A stretch of 64,000 nucleotides of DNA from Pythium myriotylum (GCA_023091665.1 JALJCQ010000028.1:248001-312000); one strand, 5' to 3'; numbered from the stretch's first letter, positions 10,361-22,441 are shown. The notes: a model not told the origin generated them from the letters alone. Translations and numbers: made by a program.

Positions 10361-12250
10361 ATGATCTCACGCTTCGCGGCTCTGCTGGTGCTCTCTGCAA
10401 GCGCCAAGTCGGCCTCGGTGATTGCTCGTAACCAGGCGCTCGATATTGTGCGTGGCGGTGCGTGGCTCTACCATGCAGAAGACGGACCGTGTGGCACCGA
10501 TCTCATGGAGACCGCGTGCACGTTCCATGGCGACGACCACCGTCAACTGAGCTGGTGGTGGGCCGAGAAGGAATCCACAAACAACGAACCATCAGTGTCG
10601 CTGAGCGTATCAAGCGAATGGATCAACCACATGGACCCGCTCAATGTCCAGCTCAAATTCACCAACCTCACACCAACTCCGAAAGACTGGGTCGGTGCGT
10701 TTTGCATCGACGACGAAGCCAACCCACTCGACGACTCGCAGTACCTCGACTACCAGTATGTTTCGAACGCTGTGGACGGTGTGAGCATGGCATTTGGACC
10801 GCTTGTCAACATGCGATGCTCCTGGCAGTTCCGCTACTTCACTGCCAACGCAACCAGCGACTACGTCAGACTTGCGACTTCGCCCTTTGTTCGCTTCCGA
10901 GGCGGCAAGCAGGAGCCACTCCATGTGCACCTCGCCAAGACCGAGAAGCCGTCCGAAATCCGCGTCATGTGGGTTAGTGCGCCTGTGGAAAAGCCGACGG
11001 TGGAGTACGGGACGTCTCCCTATTGGCTCAATCGCCGTGCAGACGCGACCAGCGATTCGTACAAGGCCTCCGACATGTGCCAGGCACCAGCCACGACCGT
11101 CGCAGCCAAGTGGTTCCGTGACCCTGGAGTGATCTACAACGCTGTGCTCACCGACCTCGAACCCGAGACCACGTACTACTACCGCATCAGCGGTGGTGGC
11201 TTCGCGCCGTCTAGCAAAACCTACAAACTCAAGACACCACCAGCACCTGGCTCACAGAAGGGCATCGCCAGCTTCTTCGTGTACGGAGATCTCGGCGACT
11301 GGAATATCCATGCCACGGGTCCGCTGCCAGTGAAGCGATCGAGCACGACCATGCAGTTGATCCGACGCGATATGGACGATCCGTCTTCGAACTACGTCGG
11401 CGTCATGCACAACGGAGACCTCGCTTACGCCTTCGGTCGCACGTACCTTTGGGACCAATTCGGCGCGTTGATCGAACCAGTCGCGAAGGAAATCCCGTAC
11501 ATGGTCGGTATCGGCAACCACGAGTACTGCTACACGTCAGGAGGGCAGAACGATCCGTCGGGAGCCGGCGCCACGAACGGATTCCACCCTGCGTGGGGAA
11601 ACTACGGCACCGACTCGTACGGCGAGTGCGCTGTGCCGACGAACAAACGCTTCGTGATGCCAGCTAACGGGAACAAGGTCTTCTGGTGGAGTACCGAGAT
11701 CGGTCTGGTCCACCACACGCAGATTAGCAGTGAGCACGACTACACACCAGGATCGACCATGTACCAGTGGCTGGAGAACGATCTCAAGAGCGTCGATCGC
11801 ACAAAGACGCCGTGGCTCTTCCTGTACCTCCACCGACCCATGTACACGTCCGAGATGTACGAGTCGGACCATACGGTCGCCCTCAACATTCGCAAGAACC
11901 TCGAGTCGCTGCTGGGCAAGTACAAGGTCGACGCTGTGTTTAGCGGCCACTACCACGCCTACGAGCTCACCTGCCCCGTGTACAACGACGAGTGCCGGTC
12001 TGAGGCTCTCCCCGGAGGACTCCAGAAGGCCAAGGCTCCCGTCCACATCATGGTCGGCTCGGCCGGGGCCGATGTCGACGATGTTGGGTACTATAACGTG
12101 CCGTGGCGTGTCGAGGCCCAGCTCGAGTACGGTTACGGCCGTGTGCACGTGCATAACGCCACACATGCCAAGTGGGAATTCGTAAGAAACCGCGACGAGA
12201 TTGTGGCTGGGTCGACGTGGATCATCAGCGACCACGACTGGACCGTGTAA
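10361..12250 (+). CDS. Secreted purple acid phosphatase, copy 2
   Basis: A 629-residue paralogue of the upstream gene. The frame is open back to 10250 but without an ATG; the ATG at 10361 gives a proper signal peptide (MISRFAALLVLSASAKSA). All metal-binding motifs are intact: GDLGD, GDLAY, GNHEY, LHRPMY and GHYHAYE. Similarity to copy 1 runs from the shared IVRGGAWLYH near the N-terminus to the end, and short DNA stretches near the 3' end are nearly identical (around 9340 and 12160). An insertion of roughly ten residues (SWWWAEKES region) in the N-terminal part distinguishes it. Intronless, secreted, presumed acid phosphatase or phosphodiesterase. Confidence 0.93.
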   Translation: MISRFAALLVLSASAKSASVIARNQALDIVRGGAWLYHAEDGPCGTDLMETACTFHGDDHRQLSWWWAEKESTNNEPSVSLSVSSEWINHMDPLNVQLKFTNLTPTPKDWVGAFCIDDEANPLDDSQYLDYQYVSNAVDGVSMAFGPLVNMRCSWQFRYFTANATSDYVRLATSPFVRFRGGKQEPLHVHLAKTEKPSEIRVMWVSAPVEKPTVEYGTSPYWLNRRADATSDSYKASDMCQAPATTVAAKWFRDPGVIYNAVLTDLEPETTYYYRISGGGFAPSSKTYKLKTPPAPGSQKGIASFFVYGDLGDWNIHATGPLPVKRSSTTMQLIRRDMDDPSSNYVGVMHNGDLAYAFGRTYLWDQFGALIEPVAKEIPYMVGIGNHEYCYTSGGQNDPSGAGATNGFHPAWGNYGTDSYGECAVPTNKRFVMPANGNKVFWWSTEIGLVHHTQISSEHDYTPGSTMYQWLENDLKSVDRTKTPWLFLYLHRPMYTSEMYESDHTVALNIRKNLESLLGKYKVDAVFSGHYHAYELTCPVYNDECRSEALPGGLQKAKAPVHIMVGSAGADVDDVGYYNVPWRVEAQLEYGYGRVHVHNATHAKWEFVRNRDEIVAGSTWIISDHDWTV

Positions 12251-12256
12251 AAATCG

Positions 12257-12280
12257 CCCCCCCCCCCCCCCCCCCCCCCC
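12257..12280. repeat. 24-base C homopolymer just after the phosphatase stop
   Basis: An uninterrupted run of 24 C begins 6 bases after the TAA at 12248-12250. The opposite strand is G24, able in principle to form G-quadruplexes. Exact length is likely variable or error-prone. Confidence 0.95.
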
Positions 12281-14655
12281 AGAGTCTCACGTGAGAGTCA
12301 GTTTATATGGAGAATACAACACGCCCCAAAACCACAACGTGACGCAAGACTTGCCCTCCAAGGCTGTTGGTTTGAGTGGATGTCTTTCCCGTGGTTGTAC
12401 TTGGGGCAGCTGGCTCGTTTCGCGAAAACAGAAATCCTGTTCGTGCGACTCCAGTGCAGGTGCGCGGAGAAACTAGTGAGAGCTTTGTTGTATCGCAGAT
12501 GCTACAAGCAGTCGATTAGAAACGAGATTGAAAGAAAGAAAAAAACAAAGCCCCGATGAGTGAAGAGGTCTCGTTTACCGACGCTTGCTCGCATCCCACG
12601 GACTTTGCTGCCGTGCTGAACCTGGTGTGACTCTCGTCAACTGTCTCAACGGTCCAATCCTGTCCAGCACGAGATGGGAAGACAATTGCGATCTTGCAGT
12701 TTGCGAGGCAGTGTCTCAACCTCAAGAATTCGTGGCGATCCTCGTAGTGAGCCCTCGCTATGTGCAACTGATTTCGTCATTGGGCGTGTTTTCAACCAAT
12801 CTACGACGGTTGAGAGTCAGAACTACCACACCAACTGGAGGTTCAAGCAGGAAAGGAGGCAAGAAGGCCCCCCGCCAACTGATCAGAAGAAGCGGTCTTT
12901 CAGTTGACGAGGTCCAGCGGATTAGTACGAATAGCTCCATTCCTATGTAGCGGCGAACGATCACTGCGTTCTCGTTCTCGTATCTCGGCAATAATTTAAA
13001 TATTTATTGCGGACTAAGTGTCGCAGCTTGTGATTGTCCGCATTCCAAGATCTCTCGTGCTTGATATTTCTTGTTTTCATTGACGATCGATGCATTTTCT
13101 CGTTGGGCACTCTCGCTGCTGAGCGAGGCGACCGTCTGCTGGGCACGCGAGTCGAGCAGCTGGAGATTTGTGTTGGACACTAGACCGTCGTATGGTTCCC
13201 CGACTCTGAGTCTGCGTTTGTCCACCTCGCCGATTATGCGACGGGCAGGATTAAAACCTCTGCCTCTTCCTGAGGCAGGTCCAACGCTCGAGTGGCTTTC
13301 GTTGCACCCTGTAGCCACCTGAGAATTAATTGGTCAGCGCATCATGGCTCCTCAACTTGTGGCCGTACAACGTCCGCTCGACATGTCCCAACCGAGAAGA
13401 GAACAAGCTGGCACGTCAACTTGACAAAGCATCTCGTTGTCAACACGGTCTCCGATCCCAACACCCTGAGCCCGTTCTCTCCACACGAGCCGGACGACGA
13501 GAGATCGCCAGCTCGGTCGTCAGGCGCGCGCTGGATGAGTGGAGAGCCCCTGTCCAACGGCGCTCTACTTAGCCTGGGCTAGCAAGTTTTCAGTATACAA
13601 AGATCGCTTGTTCACCCATCCAACTGTCTGCCTCTCCAGAGACCGCATCATCACAATTGGCATGAAGGAGCCGTGTTGATGCGCCCCATGTACTGTAGTC
13701 GCATCGTGGAGCGACAATCCGCAAGCCCAGCTGGACCCTTTGCTCTCAAGCCAGTTGCTGGAAGCTCGCTGGTCGGGCGACCTCGGGGTCCTCTACAGTG
13801 GACACGATTCGCTTTTAGTCTCTGCATCAAGATGCGCGTGACCTCGAGAGAGTGAGGGGGGGAGGACTCGATGGTCTCGGCTACATTAAAATGTCGCGAG
13901 GGGCGTTCTTTTCTATGGATAACAACCTCCCCCTCCCTGCTCCGACTACTGGCCATCCATTTCCATTGACAGACCGCTTGGGGGTGGGGGGGGTGGGGAG
14001 AGGAGGTTCGGAATAGATAACTGTCGCCGCTTCGATTTGCAAGCTCGTCAGAAATGGCTTCGATCGCGAATGCATGATGGCTCCATATTCGTCCGAGCAT
14101 CACCTAGCTACTGAACGCCCGGGATGAGTCACGACGGTTCCACCTCTCTGCCGTGCCTGGCAACATTGCATTCATATCGCAGCTCTGGACACGGTGCAGC
14201 GTGCCCACAAATTTGCCCACCAAAATCCCACCAGTAACACTCGCTCCAGCCACACGAGTCGAGCCCAAAGGGAGATGGAACAAGCCGCGAAGCCTCCACG
14301 AGAGCCCGGAGAGTATCTCAGCAGTGGACACGGTCTCCGTTGCCGTAAACTAGTAGGCTCGCCTTTCCACAACGTGTCGAATTTGCAGCTGTCCCACACG
14401 CTGCAGTCTAGTTTCCCAGAGCAGGACTACTAGATTATCATAATAGCGACTCCGAGGCACCGCACGACATCCGCTTGTCCCAGCGTCGCCAATATGAGTG
14501 CACGAAGGCAGCAACCTCCAGATGGAAAAAGACTCCAGTCCCACGGCTCTCGACAGGCACCCCATCTCAGCGTCCCAGGTGCGATTGGCTCTGTCCAGAA
14601 GGGCCGGTCCACACGGGCTCATCTTCCTGCACGGATGTGTTCGAAACGACGCTCC
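12281..14655. other. Long intergenic region, no supportable gene
   Basis: About 2.4 kb separates the phosphatase pair from the first bZIP-like gene. Several short open frames exist on both strands but none has a domain, an ATG in good context or consistent codon choice. The least poor is 13004-13318 on the minus strand, which lacks an ATG but begins right after a TTCTCAG splice-acceptor-like sequence; I do not call it a gene. Confidence 0.4.
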
Positions 14656-14662
14656 TCATTCT
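14656..14662 (+). promoter_or_regulatory. Candidate initiator (TCATTCT) of bZIP-like gene A1
   Basis: Matches the oomycete Inr consensus YCAYTYY, 57 bp before the ATG at 14719. An (AC)n run (14693-14710) lies between them in the presumed leader. Confidence 0.4.
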
Positions 14663-14718
14663 GAATCCTGCCTGGTGCCCGCCACACACTAAACACACAC
14701 ACACACACACCACTCAGT

Positions 14719-15429
14719 ATGGCTGCCGCCGTTGCAATGCCCACTTCGCTCGACTTGAGCCACTCGGCCTTGTTGTCCTGGGCGCTCACGGGACAGACCG
14801 ATATTAACGACGAGCTGCGTGATGAAGACGTAGACTTCAGCGGCGACGAGTCCGACTACTCCAACTACCTCTCACCCACCGGCTCGCCGATCTCCATGAA
14901 GTCCAAGGACGCCGGCACGCCGTCCTCTGTCTCGGACGTCGCGAGCGTCACGGGTCCGTGGCCTGCTCGCCCCGAGCGACGCAAGCGCAAGCGCATGAGC
15001 GACGAGGAGCGCAAGGTCCGCCACCGCGAAGTGCAGCGCCAGTTCATGAAGCGCAAGCGTGCGCGCATCGCCGAGCTCCGCAAGGTCCAGAGCGGCGTGG
15101 AGAAGCAGCTCCGCCTCGTCACGGTGCTCCAGGAGATTGAGCAGCTCAAGAAGGAGAACGAGGCGCTCCAGAAGCAGTGCGAGGAGACCGAGGCCGCCGA
15201 GGGCGACAAGACGAGCGAGGCGCCCCCACTGCCAAAGACCTTTGGTGATCTGGTCTTCACGGTGCCAACACAGGACGAAGAGGAGGAGGAGGACAAGGAT
15301 GTGGTCATGGAGATCGCCCACGACGACGTTCTCATCACCGAGACCGAGTGGAACGAGATCTTTGACGTGCTCTCGGATGACGGCAACGCCGAGTTCGACG
15401 GCGACAGCGACGCCTCGTCCCAGTGCTAA
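14719..15429 (+). CDS. bZIP-like transcription factor, member A1
   Basis: A 236-residue intronless protein. Residues about 1-80 are acidic and Ser-rich (possible activation segment). A basic stretch starting at RRKRKRMSDEERK leads into the family core HREVQRQFMKRKR and then a coiled coil (LRKVQSGVEKQLRLV through LKKENEAL). The C-terminus is very acidic (EEEEEEDKD) and ends with ETEWNEIFDVLSDD, the divergent A-type version of a motif shared with members A2-A4. In the canonical bZIP alignment the Asn position is Val here. Presumably nuclear and DNA binding; the target sequence is unknown. First of eight related genes in the window. Confidence 0.85.
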   Translation: MAAAVAMPTSLDLSHSALLSWALTGQTDINDELRDEDVDFSGDESDYSNYLSPTGSPISMKSKDAGTPSSVSDVASVTGPWPARPERRKRKRMSDEERKVRHREVQRQFMKRKRARIAELRKVQSGVEKQLRLVTVLQEIEQLKKENEALQKQCEETEAAEGDKTSEAPPLPKTFGDLVFTVPTQDEEEEEDKDVVMEIAHDDVLITETEWNEIFDVLSDDGNAEFDGDSDASSQC

Positions 15430-17689
15430 GCTGTCTGACTGAGTCTGAGTGTTCTCGTGCCGTTCCGTGCCGTCCACTGAGTGTGAATCCGCTAGCTTAT
15501 GATCAATCCAAAATGTATTATTTGACCTTTCCAAAATTCCTCTCGCTTCTGTTTCGTGAAAACACACCCGCATACTGGCGAAAAGCGCATCCCTCGCCTG
15601 TCGTCCAGGATGTCCTAGGGCGCTCCAAGTCGTCTCTCAAACAGGATTTCTCCGAGTGAGCAAGATCGCCTGTCGAACAGGATTTCGAGAGCGGCGTACT
15701 CGATTCTTTCACCTATTTCTTGTGGTCGCCTCTCCGACGCCCATGCTCGGTAGATAATTATGAGATCCCGAGGAGCCCTTCCACGTGAGTCTCATCACGC
15801 CGCACGAATGGCTATTGCCCTCTCGGCCCCACTAACAACCATCGACCTCGCCTCTGACTGATCTAGCGCCAATCTTGCCGCGCCTGCCTCCCCTTTGCAT
15901 GCTCGCGACCGCGGCGACAGCCCTCCTACAATATTACTACTGCAACTAGTAAAATACTACTACTACTACTACTACTACTACATTATTATTTTTCATCACG
16001 TCACCTCCGGCGAATCTCCGCTGCGCCATCATCAACCGAATTAGAATCGCCGCTGCGCCCGTGAGCAGGTCCAGCGTGCGCCCTCTCTCTCCGTCACAGC
16101 TCCCATCTTGGAGCTGACTGGGTTTGGTCCTCCTGCAGTTGACAGAGTCGAGTCCGACCCGTTGAGTCCGCCAACGTTGGCGAACTAAACGATTTATCTT
16201 CCTCTTTGTTCCGTGAACGTCGGTCTTTTTTGTTTTCGACGTGCGAACTCGCGTTCTGAAAGACAGGAGACCGAGCGAGCCGTTCCGACTATCTGAACGC
16301 TCTTCTACTGGACGGCGAGATTCCCGGACTGAACGCTGGATCGCTGGACACGGCGCCGGAGGACGTGCGACTCCTGCGAGCCATCCAGCGTCCGGGCTTT
16401 TACGACGCGGCGCGTGAGCAACCTGAGACCCGGAGAACTGATCCGCACTGGCGATCCGAGTTGAAGTGGCTCTGGACACGAGTCCAACGACGCGATTACA
16501 CGTATCCCACTGATCTCTCTGGATGGACGGCGCTCAGGAATCGATCCGGAAAGCAACTTCAGAGAGAGAGAAAGAAAAAGAAACCAAAGGATCCGGACGC
16601 CGAACGTACGTAACGCTCGTTGAAGTGCGCGTGGAACAATCTGACTCTGTGAGTCTTACGGCCCGTGGCCCATCTCCGGACGCCGGCGAACTGAATTCTG
16701 GACACGATTTGCCCTTCGTCCCGTCGCTTGTGACAGCTCCAACTTGGCTACATTTTTCCAGAGAGAGTTTAAACTCCCAACAGTGGACAGAGTCACACGC
16801 TGGTCGTGGGCTGGAAAGTGAGTAACGGCCGCTCGGCCACATGGCGCAGGTCCACCGCAACTCGGATGTCGCATGGGAAAGGAGCTTTTGACTTGGTTTT
16901 TGTATACGCGGATGAGACCGGCCGGTCCAGATTGACCCGCGGACGTTTACTAAGTACCACAGGGAGGAAGTGCCATTGGCAATCGACACTCACGACTTGG
17001 ACATCGCGACGCGTAGAGCCGGGCCACGGCGTCCAATTGTGGTGTCCTTTGAGCTTCTCGTGATCAGCCCCCCCGTGCCTCCTGTGCTTTGCAGAATGTG
17101 CGGCTCCGTCTTGAAGCCAATTCCCAGCTGCGCCCGGAATGTGAAATCCGGCGCGCGGTTGACAAACAAACTCTGTTTTTTATTTCTTTTTCCCAGAAAT
17201 ATTACCCTCTCCTATTCCTCGCAGTCCCAAAATCCCCCAACCCGCCCCGGGCCACGATGACGGGGCTCGGCCGCCTCGTCAACACTTGCGCCTCGGTCCC
17301 GTGTTTGCGCTCTGTAATTTATCGCGTGAATGCCGATCCATCCGACGGGCTGACATGGTGGCAGGCAACCCCACGAGCCGGAGTGTCTGCCTCGGTGGCG
17401 TATTCTTTGCGTTTAGTAAAATACGACACGGTGCAAAAAGCCGTCCCCTGTCCAGTTGTGCACGACCGCGCGGCAGCTGGGCCGCCTTTCTTCCGTCGGT
17501 CGTGGGCGGAGCAACCAGCTCACCTCACCCCCGCCATCTTTTCCGACCCGCGCGCCGCCTCATCATTCTCGTTCTGCTCTCCTCGCGGAACCGTTCCGCG
17601 GTTATCCCTCCCCAACGTAACTCGCCCATCCCTCCCAATTGGCGCGACGCTCGTCCGGGGCCATTGTCGGAATCGGCACGACGCGCTCC
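15430..17689. other. Intergenic region with a (TAC)9 microsatellite
   Basis: About 2.26 kb with no supportable gene. A (TAC)9 run lies at 15955-15981. The last few hundred bases before the next ATG are C-rich and would hold its promoter. Open frames crossing the next gene's start lack an ATG and family homology. Confidence 0.4.
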
Positions 17690-18574
17690 ATGATCGCTCT
17701 CTCCGACCCGCTGAGCCCGCACGAGTCGACGTCCAAGCACGGCGCCATGGCCGCGCGACTGCTCCAGGCCGACGAGAGCGACGCGAGCTCGGCGCCCGAC
17801 GCCAAGCACGAGCGCGAGCTCGAGGACGAGGACGACGACGACGCCTCGGGCACCGAGGCCTCGGACGACGAGGTCGCGCGCCAGAGCGCCGACGAGCTCA
17901 AGCTGCTCACGCTCGACTCGCTACCGACCGAGCCGACGAGCCCGCCAGCAGCCCAGGACGGCGCGAAAGAACCGACCACGAGCGACGCGCCGACGGCGAC
18001 GGCGGCGGCTGCGCCCGTCAAGCGCATCCTGCGACGCAAGCGCAAGCGCATGTCCGAGGACGAGCGCCGCATCCGCCACCGAGAGGTGCAGCGCCAGTTC
18101 ATGAAGCGCAAGCGCGCGCGGCTCGGCGAGATGCGCAAGTTTCTGCGCGGGCTCGAGTCGCAGCACCGGCTCGTGCAGATCATGAACGAGCGCGCGACGC
18201 TCGAGAAAGAAAACGCCGAGCTCAAAGAACGCCTCGCGAACCCAGGACCCGGGTGGCAGTGGGACGACGCGACGACTACACCGACCAAGGACCAGGAGCC
18301 CCACGTCGTGCATCTTGTCACAGAGCACGGCTTCATGGCGTTCCACCCGGGCCAGCCGATGCCGATGCACCACGCCGAGACGCTCCCTCACCAGTACCAG
18401 CTACCACACCTCTACCCTCCCCAGTACATTCTCCACCAGTCGGGCCACCACCACGCCCGGCACGCCGTGAGCCATCGCGCGCCCGTGCCCGGCGCGCCGA
18501 TGCCCTGGGACGACATTCTAGACGCCGTGACTGCTGAGACCATGGCGAGCGCGTTCCACGACATCTCTTTTTGA
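17690..18574 (+). CDS. bZIP-like transcription factor, member A2
   Basis: A 294-residue intronless protein. The frame is open upstream without an ATG; the ATG at 17690 is chosen. The N-terminus is acidic (EDEDDDDASGTEASDDE), followed by RRKRKRMSEDERRIR, the core HREVQRQFMKRKRARL and a coiled coil ending LEKENAEL. The long C-terminal part is His/Pro-rich (LPHQYQLPHLYPPQY) and closes with the A-type motif MPWDDILDAVTAE. The basic region carries Val where bZIP factors have Asn. It is the longest of the four intronless members, mainly through the His/Pro insert. Confidence 0.85.
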   Translation: MIALSDPLSPHESTSKHGAMAARLLQADESDASSAPDAKHERELEDEDDDDASGTEASDDEVARQSADELKLLTLDSLPTEPTSPPAAQDGAKEPTTSDAPTATAAAAPVKRILRRKRKRMSEDERRIRHREVQRQFMKRKRARLGEMRKFLRGLESQHRLVQIMNERATLEKENAELKERLANPGPGWQWDDATTTPTKDQEPHVVHLVTEHGFMAFHPGQPMPMHHAETLPHQYQLPHLYPPQYILHQSGHHHARHAVSHRAPVPGAPMPWDDILDAVTAETMASAFHDISF

Positions 18575-21500
18575 GCCCCGTAGAGCTAGGATTCATTGTT
18601 TTAAGTAATATTGAAGTAGTGTGCATGAGTTGTTGACAGCAGCCTGGCTTCTCGTAATCTCCTCCCTAGACCTCGTCGTACTAATCGCAGACCAGTTCAC
18701 GCTGTCTTCCTCGCCCGCGCTCGACATGTCGCCACGGGCAATCTTCCAGATCGTGACGTTACTGGATTCTCTAGTCTTTGCTCCAGCTGTCCGTACATGT
18801 ACCAGTTGTAGCAGGATCGTACTCACTGTCCGCCGCAATCAAGCCGATCGGCTGCTGAGACTAATCGAGCTGAAGTGGCCCGTAGCTGTACCCATTGCCC
18901 ACTTCAAGGTCGTATGGAACTTGTCATCCATCATTGGTCTCCACTGAAGCAGCAGCGACCATGGTCTCTCGGAATGAGCTCACCCACCGCAGAGCGGAGC
19001 GACATCCTCTGCAGTTGCGTTCAGTGGATTGGTAACACGTTGCTCTTGTTGACGATCTCGCTTTGATGGATTCTCGAGAGTCGTCGCAAACCCAGTAATC
19101 ATACATGCAGCAGTGGTTGCACTGGCCATTTATCCTCATGGGACCGTTTGCCTAGTCACGCTTCACGTGAATCCAGAGCAGACTGAGCAATGCGTGTACA
19201 GTCTGCTCACTCTCTCTGAGATGAGCTCCAGTACTGTATATGGGATACATCTCACAGTCTCTTCAAGATTCGCGAAAATGTGGTCAGACCTCATCCTAAA
19301 GCAAGGGGGCTTGACACATATCGGGAAGCCAGTCACTTCATCGATAGAAAGGCGTCGTAGAAGATCTCGACTCACAACTGCCCTCGACAATCTTCAATGA
19401 TCCTGGTCAACTGCTACGAGGTAGTGGTTTTTATTTGCTTTGAAACCCCACGCAGTCGCAGTCAATGGTTGAGCAGACTGAGCCCCTAGTCCCGAAACCA
19501 TAAGATACCCTTGCACTGGTGGAAGGCTTCATTAATGATGCAAATGAAGTCTACCAAGATCAAGTGCTGGGATTCCTAGTTGCTGAAATGCTCAGCATGT
19601 GCGACCTTGCGACCTTTGGAGAGCTTCTCATGGGCACCAGAAGACGACCGCTACAGTACAGACCCATACTGAGGAAGTGAGCTGAGGAAGTGGACTCAGG
19701 CAGTTGCACAGGAGTCTGTGGTAAGATCCATGTTGACATTAACCATGGTGCCATGCCTCATGACGAAATGCGTCGGTGTCTCCTGAAGAAGAGACCGCAA
19801 AGAGTCGGAGAGTGCCGCTCTAGACCAAGAGCATACTCCCATGTAAGCGCTAGCGACGAAGATCGAGTGAACTTGTATACCGGCATCTTGTGAGCTGAGC
19901 TTCAATGTATCCAACTTTTTCATGAGATACCAACGAGGATGCCCATGAAGCCTCAATAAGTTTCTGTCTCTTGAAACAGAATCCGCACCAAGCACCCACT
20001 TGTAAAGGAGCGATCACTTGCTCGGAGAATCCTGCTAATCCAGCATGCCAAGCCACCACCCAGATACGAGACACGACGCTCTCGCTGCTTTTCATTTGCC
20101 GACCAACTACTCCAATCGACTCCAATCGACCACGCGACTGTCTTCAAACGAGCGTCAAATGGATCGTTGTTAAACACACGGCTCGCGGTTGAGTTCTGTC
20201 GATAACTCACAAGTCCACCCATATCTCTCTCTCCAGCCCCCAATGGACGACTTCATACTGACTGTCGAGATCTTATCATCTCTTCGACTCGTTGAACGCA
20301 GCCCCCCAGGTCGTCATCGTGTCAGTCAGCCGAAACGCTCGGCCTCGCGATGGCTGATCGCGACCACCAAGAGCGAGAGATGCCCCGCGTGTCCGTGGTC
20401 AACATGGCTACATCCCTCGTAACATGGCTACATGTCAGCGCATCAAACTGAGTCGCTCCCATTTTTTCCAACCAATGCTTCCCGCCATAACCCAGTCGAG
20501 CTTCAATATGAAAATGCGACGCCAAGCAGAACAAAGACCACCGTTGGCGCCAACTCGTTGGCTTCCACCAACGTCGGCGCCGTTGGCGTTCCGGACCGTA
20601 AACAAGGTGGCCCGCGCTCGGGACTCGACACGAGACGGCCTCTCTCTGTTCATCATCGAGCGTCTGGTGTGTGCGACGCTTGAGACACTCGTCGAGCTCG
20701 GCACGATCGGCTGGCGTCTCTCTCTTTATCTCTTGGATCTGGTCCAGAGAAGTAAAAAAAAAATTATACACTAAAATCACCCCCACGACAAAACGGATTT
20801 TGCACAAAACACTTTTGTCCGGCGCAAGAATCCAGTTCACGGTTTCTTTCTTCCAGCACTGCCCGATCCGAAGAGCGTGGCAGCTTCCTTTCACATCTGC
20901 ACAGTGTACCGTACACCGTGGCGTGCTTGGGAAAGAGGCGGCCGCGCGGCCTGGCTTTGTTCGTTTCTCTGGACCGAAACTCGCCAAATGTGCTACTCTT
21001 GGTTGCGCCATACGCATCCGTTAGCGCTTGCAGAAGCGAAAGAAAAGATCCTATCTCAGAGCTTTTCGAGCGGGGAGAAAACGGCCACTTGGTTCCGATC
21101 GCTCGAGAAGAAATTGCTCCACGGATTTGTTTGGACACGCCCCACGCAACTGCGGGCCTCGACGTCGTCGTGGGTGCCAGCTTTTCCAAGTCCTCGCAAC
21201 TGCAGCCCCGGGCCTGGAAGAAAGGCCCGTGCTGTGTGCTTGTGCTGAAATCTGTTTCCGAGTGTTCACGCTCGCTCCGACTTCAAGGTGCATGCAGCGT
21301 TCAGTCCACCCCTTATCCATGGGAGGGATCTTGGTGTCTCTGCTGCTGCTCTCTATAATGTGGGGAAACTTCCAGTTGTTTACCGGTGGCGGTGATTACG
21401 GGCGAAAAATAAACCCCGTTAAGATCTCGTGACAGCGCTCTCTGTTGGTGGCGGAGGAAGACGATCGTCGGAGGCTCCGGAGCCACCGAGCCTGGTTTTT

Positions 21501-21937
21501 TTTTTCTTTCCACCGCCCCCGATGTCCACAGCGAACTGGCAGTCCTACGTTAGTGCCCTCAAGATTTCTCGTTCCGACTATTTCCCAAGTCGGTCTTTGT
21601 GGAAGTTTCAGTATGCTGGTGTTGTTTTTTTCCAGTTCCGAACGTCCGAGACAGACGAGCCGACCTCCCCGCGGCATTAGAAAACAGATGCGTCTCGGGT
21701 AAACAACGGGCGCCAGCCCGTTAGTCTTGTTTTTGGCCACGGCGCGATAGCATCATCATCCCATGGCTCGTTTCTGTCTTCCGCCCAACTCTGCACGCTG
21801 TTGAAGCGAGTGGGCACCAGCTGGCGCTGTACGACTGTCAGTGGAGCCACCCTGCGTTTTTTGGTTCTCTCTCTCTCCTCGCCTCTGCGTTGGCAGATCA
21901 CTCCGCCAACTCGCCAACGCACTTCCGGATTCGGACC
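18575..21937. other. 3.4-kb intergenic region, possible retroelement debris
   Basis: No intact gene is recognisable. On the minus strand around 19696-19995 a decayed reading includes HPRWYLMKKLDTLKLSSQDAG. Its layout recalls the part of copia-type reverse transcriptases around WY..LD..L...S..D.GIY, but stops and shifts surround it and no YVDD survives. I treat it only as a possible relic. The rest shows no feature that I can support. Confidence 0.3.
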
Positions 21938-22441
21938 ATGGCGGTCGTCGTGCCTCAGTCTCAGCAGCTCCCGCCGGCCTGGACGCGCTCCATGACCGAG
22001 AGCGACGCGCCCTCCCACGACGACCAGGCGCATGACCCGGACGAGGCCGAGAGCTCTCCGTCCGACGAGCCCAAGTGGCCCTCGGTCGCCTCGCGCAAGC
22101 GCCAGCGCATGACCGAGGAAGAGCGCAAGGCCCGCCACCGCGAAGTGCAGCGACAGTTCATGCAGCGCAAGCTCGCCAAGCTCGACGAGATGCGCAAGCT
22201 CATGGCGCTGCTCGAGAAGCAGTTCCAGCTGCTGCAGCTCAGCCAGGAGCGCGCGCGGCTCGAGCACGAGAACCACTATCTCCAGCGACGAGTCGAGGCC
22301 ACGCCAACGCACTGGAGCCACGAGGCGCCCCACGAGCAGCAGCAACGGCTACGCCACGCTCGCCCCCACAGCCACCGTCCCTACACGGGCATGCTCCCGT
22401 GGGATGAGATCTTAGAGGCCGTCTCCGAGGCCAACGTATGA
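21938..22441 (+). CDS. bZIP-like transcription factor, member A3
   Basis: A 167-residue intronless protein starting at the ATG at 21938 (the frame opens earlier without an ATG). Short acidic N-terminus, then RKRQRMTEEERKAR, the core HREVQRQFMQRKLAKL, and a Leu/Gln-rich coiled coil (MALLEKQFQLLQLSQERARLEHEN). The tail is Gln/His-rich and ends at LPWDEILEAVSEANV, the A-type C-terminal motif, which here is the very end of the protein. Same Val substitution in the basic region. Probable nuclear regulator; function unknown. Confidence 0.83.
   Translation: MAVVVPQSQQLPPAWTRSMTESDAPSHDDQAHDPDEAESSPSDEPKWPSVASRKRQRMTEEERKARHREVQRQFMQRKLAKLDEMRKLMALLEKQFQLLQLSQERARLEHENHYLQRRVEATPTHWSHEAPHEQQQRLRHARPHSHRPYTGMLPWDEILEAVSEANV

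Noticed and set aside
13004..13318. Possible exon on the minus strand after a TTCTCAG acceptor
   Set aside because: No partner exon, no recognisable domain; kept only as a note in the intergenic entry.
20322..21017. 231-codon minus-strand open frame in the A2-A3 intergenic region
   Set aside because: No domain, mixed codon use, and no plausible start context.
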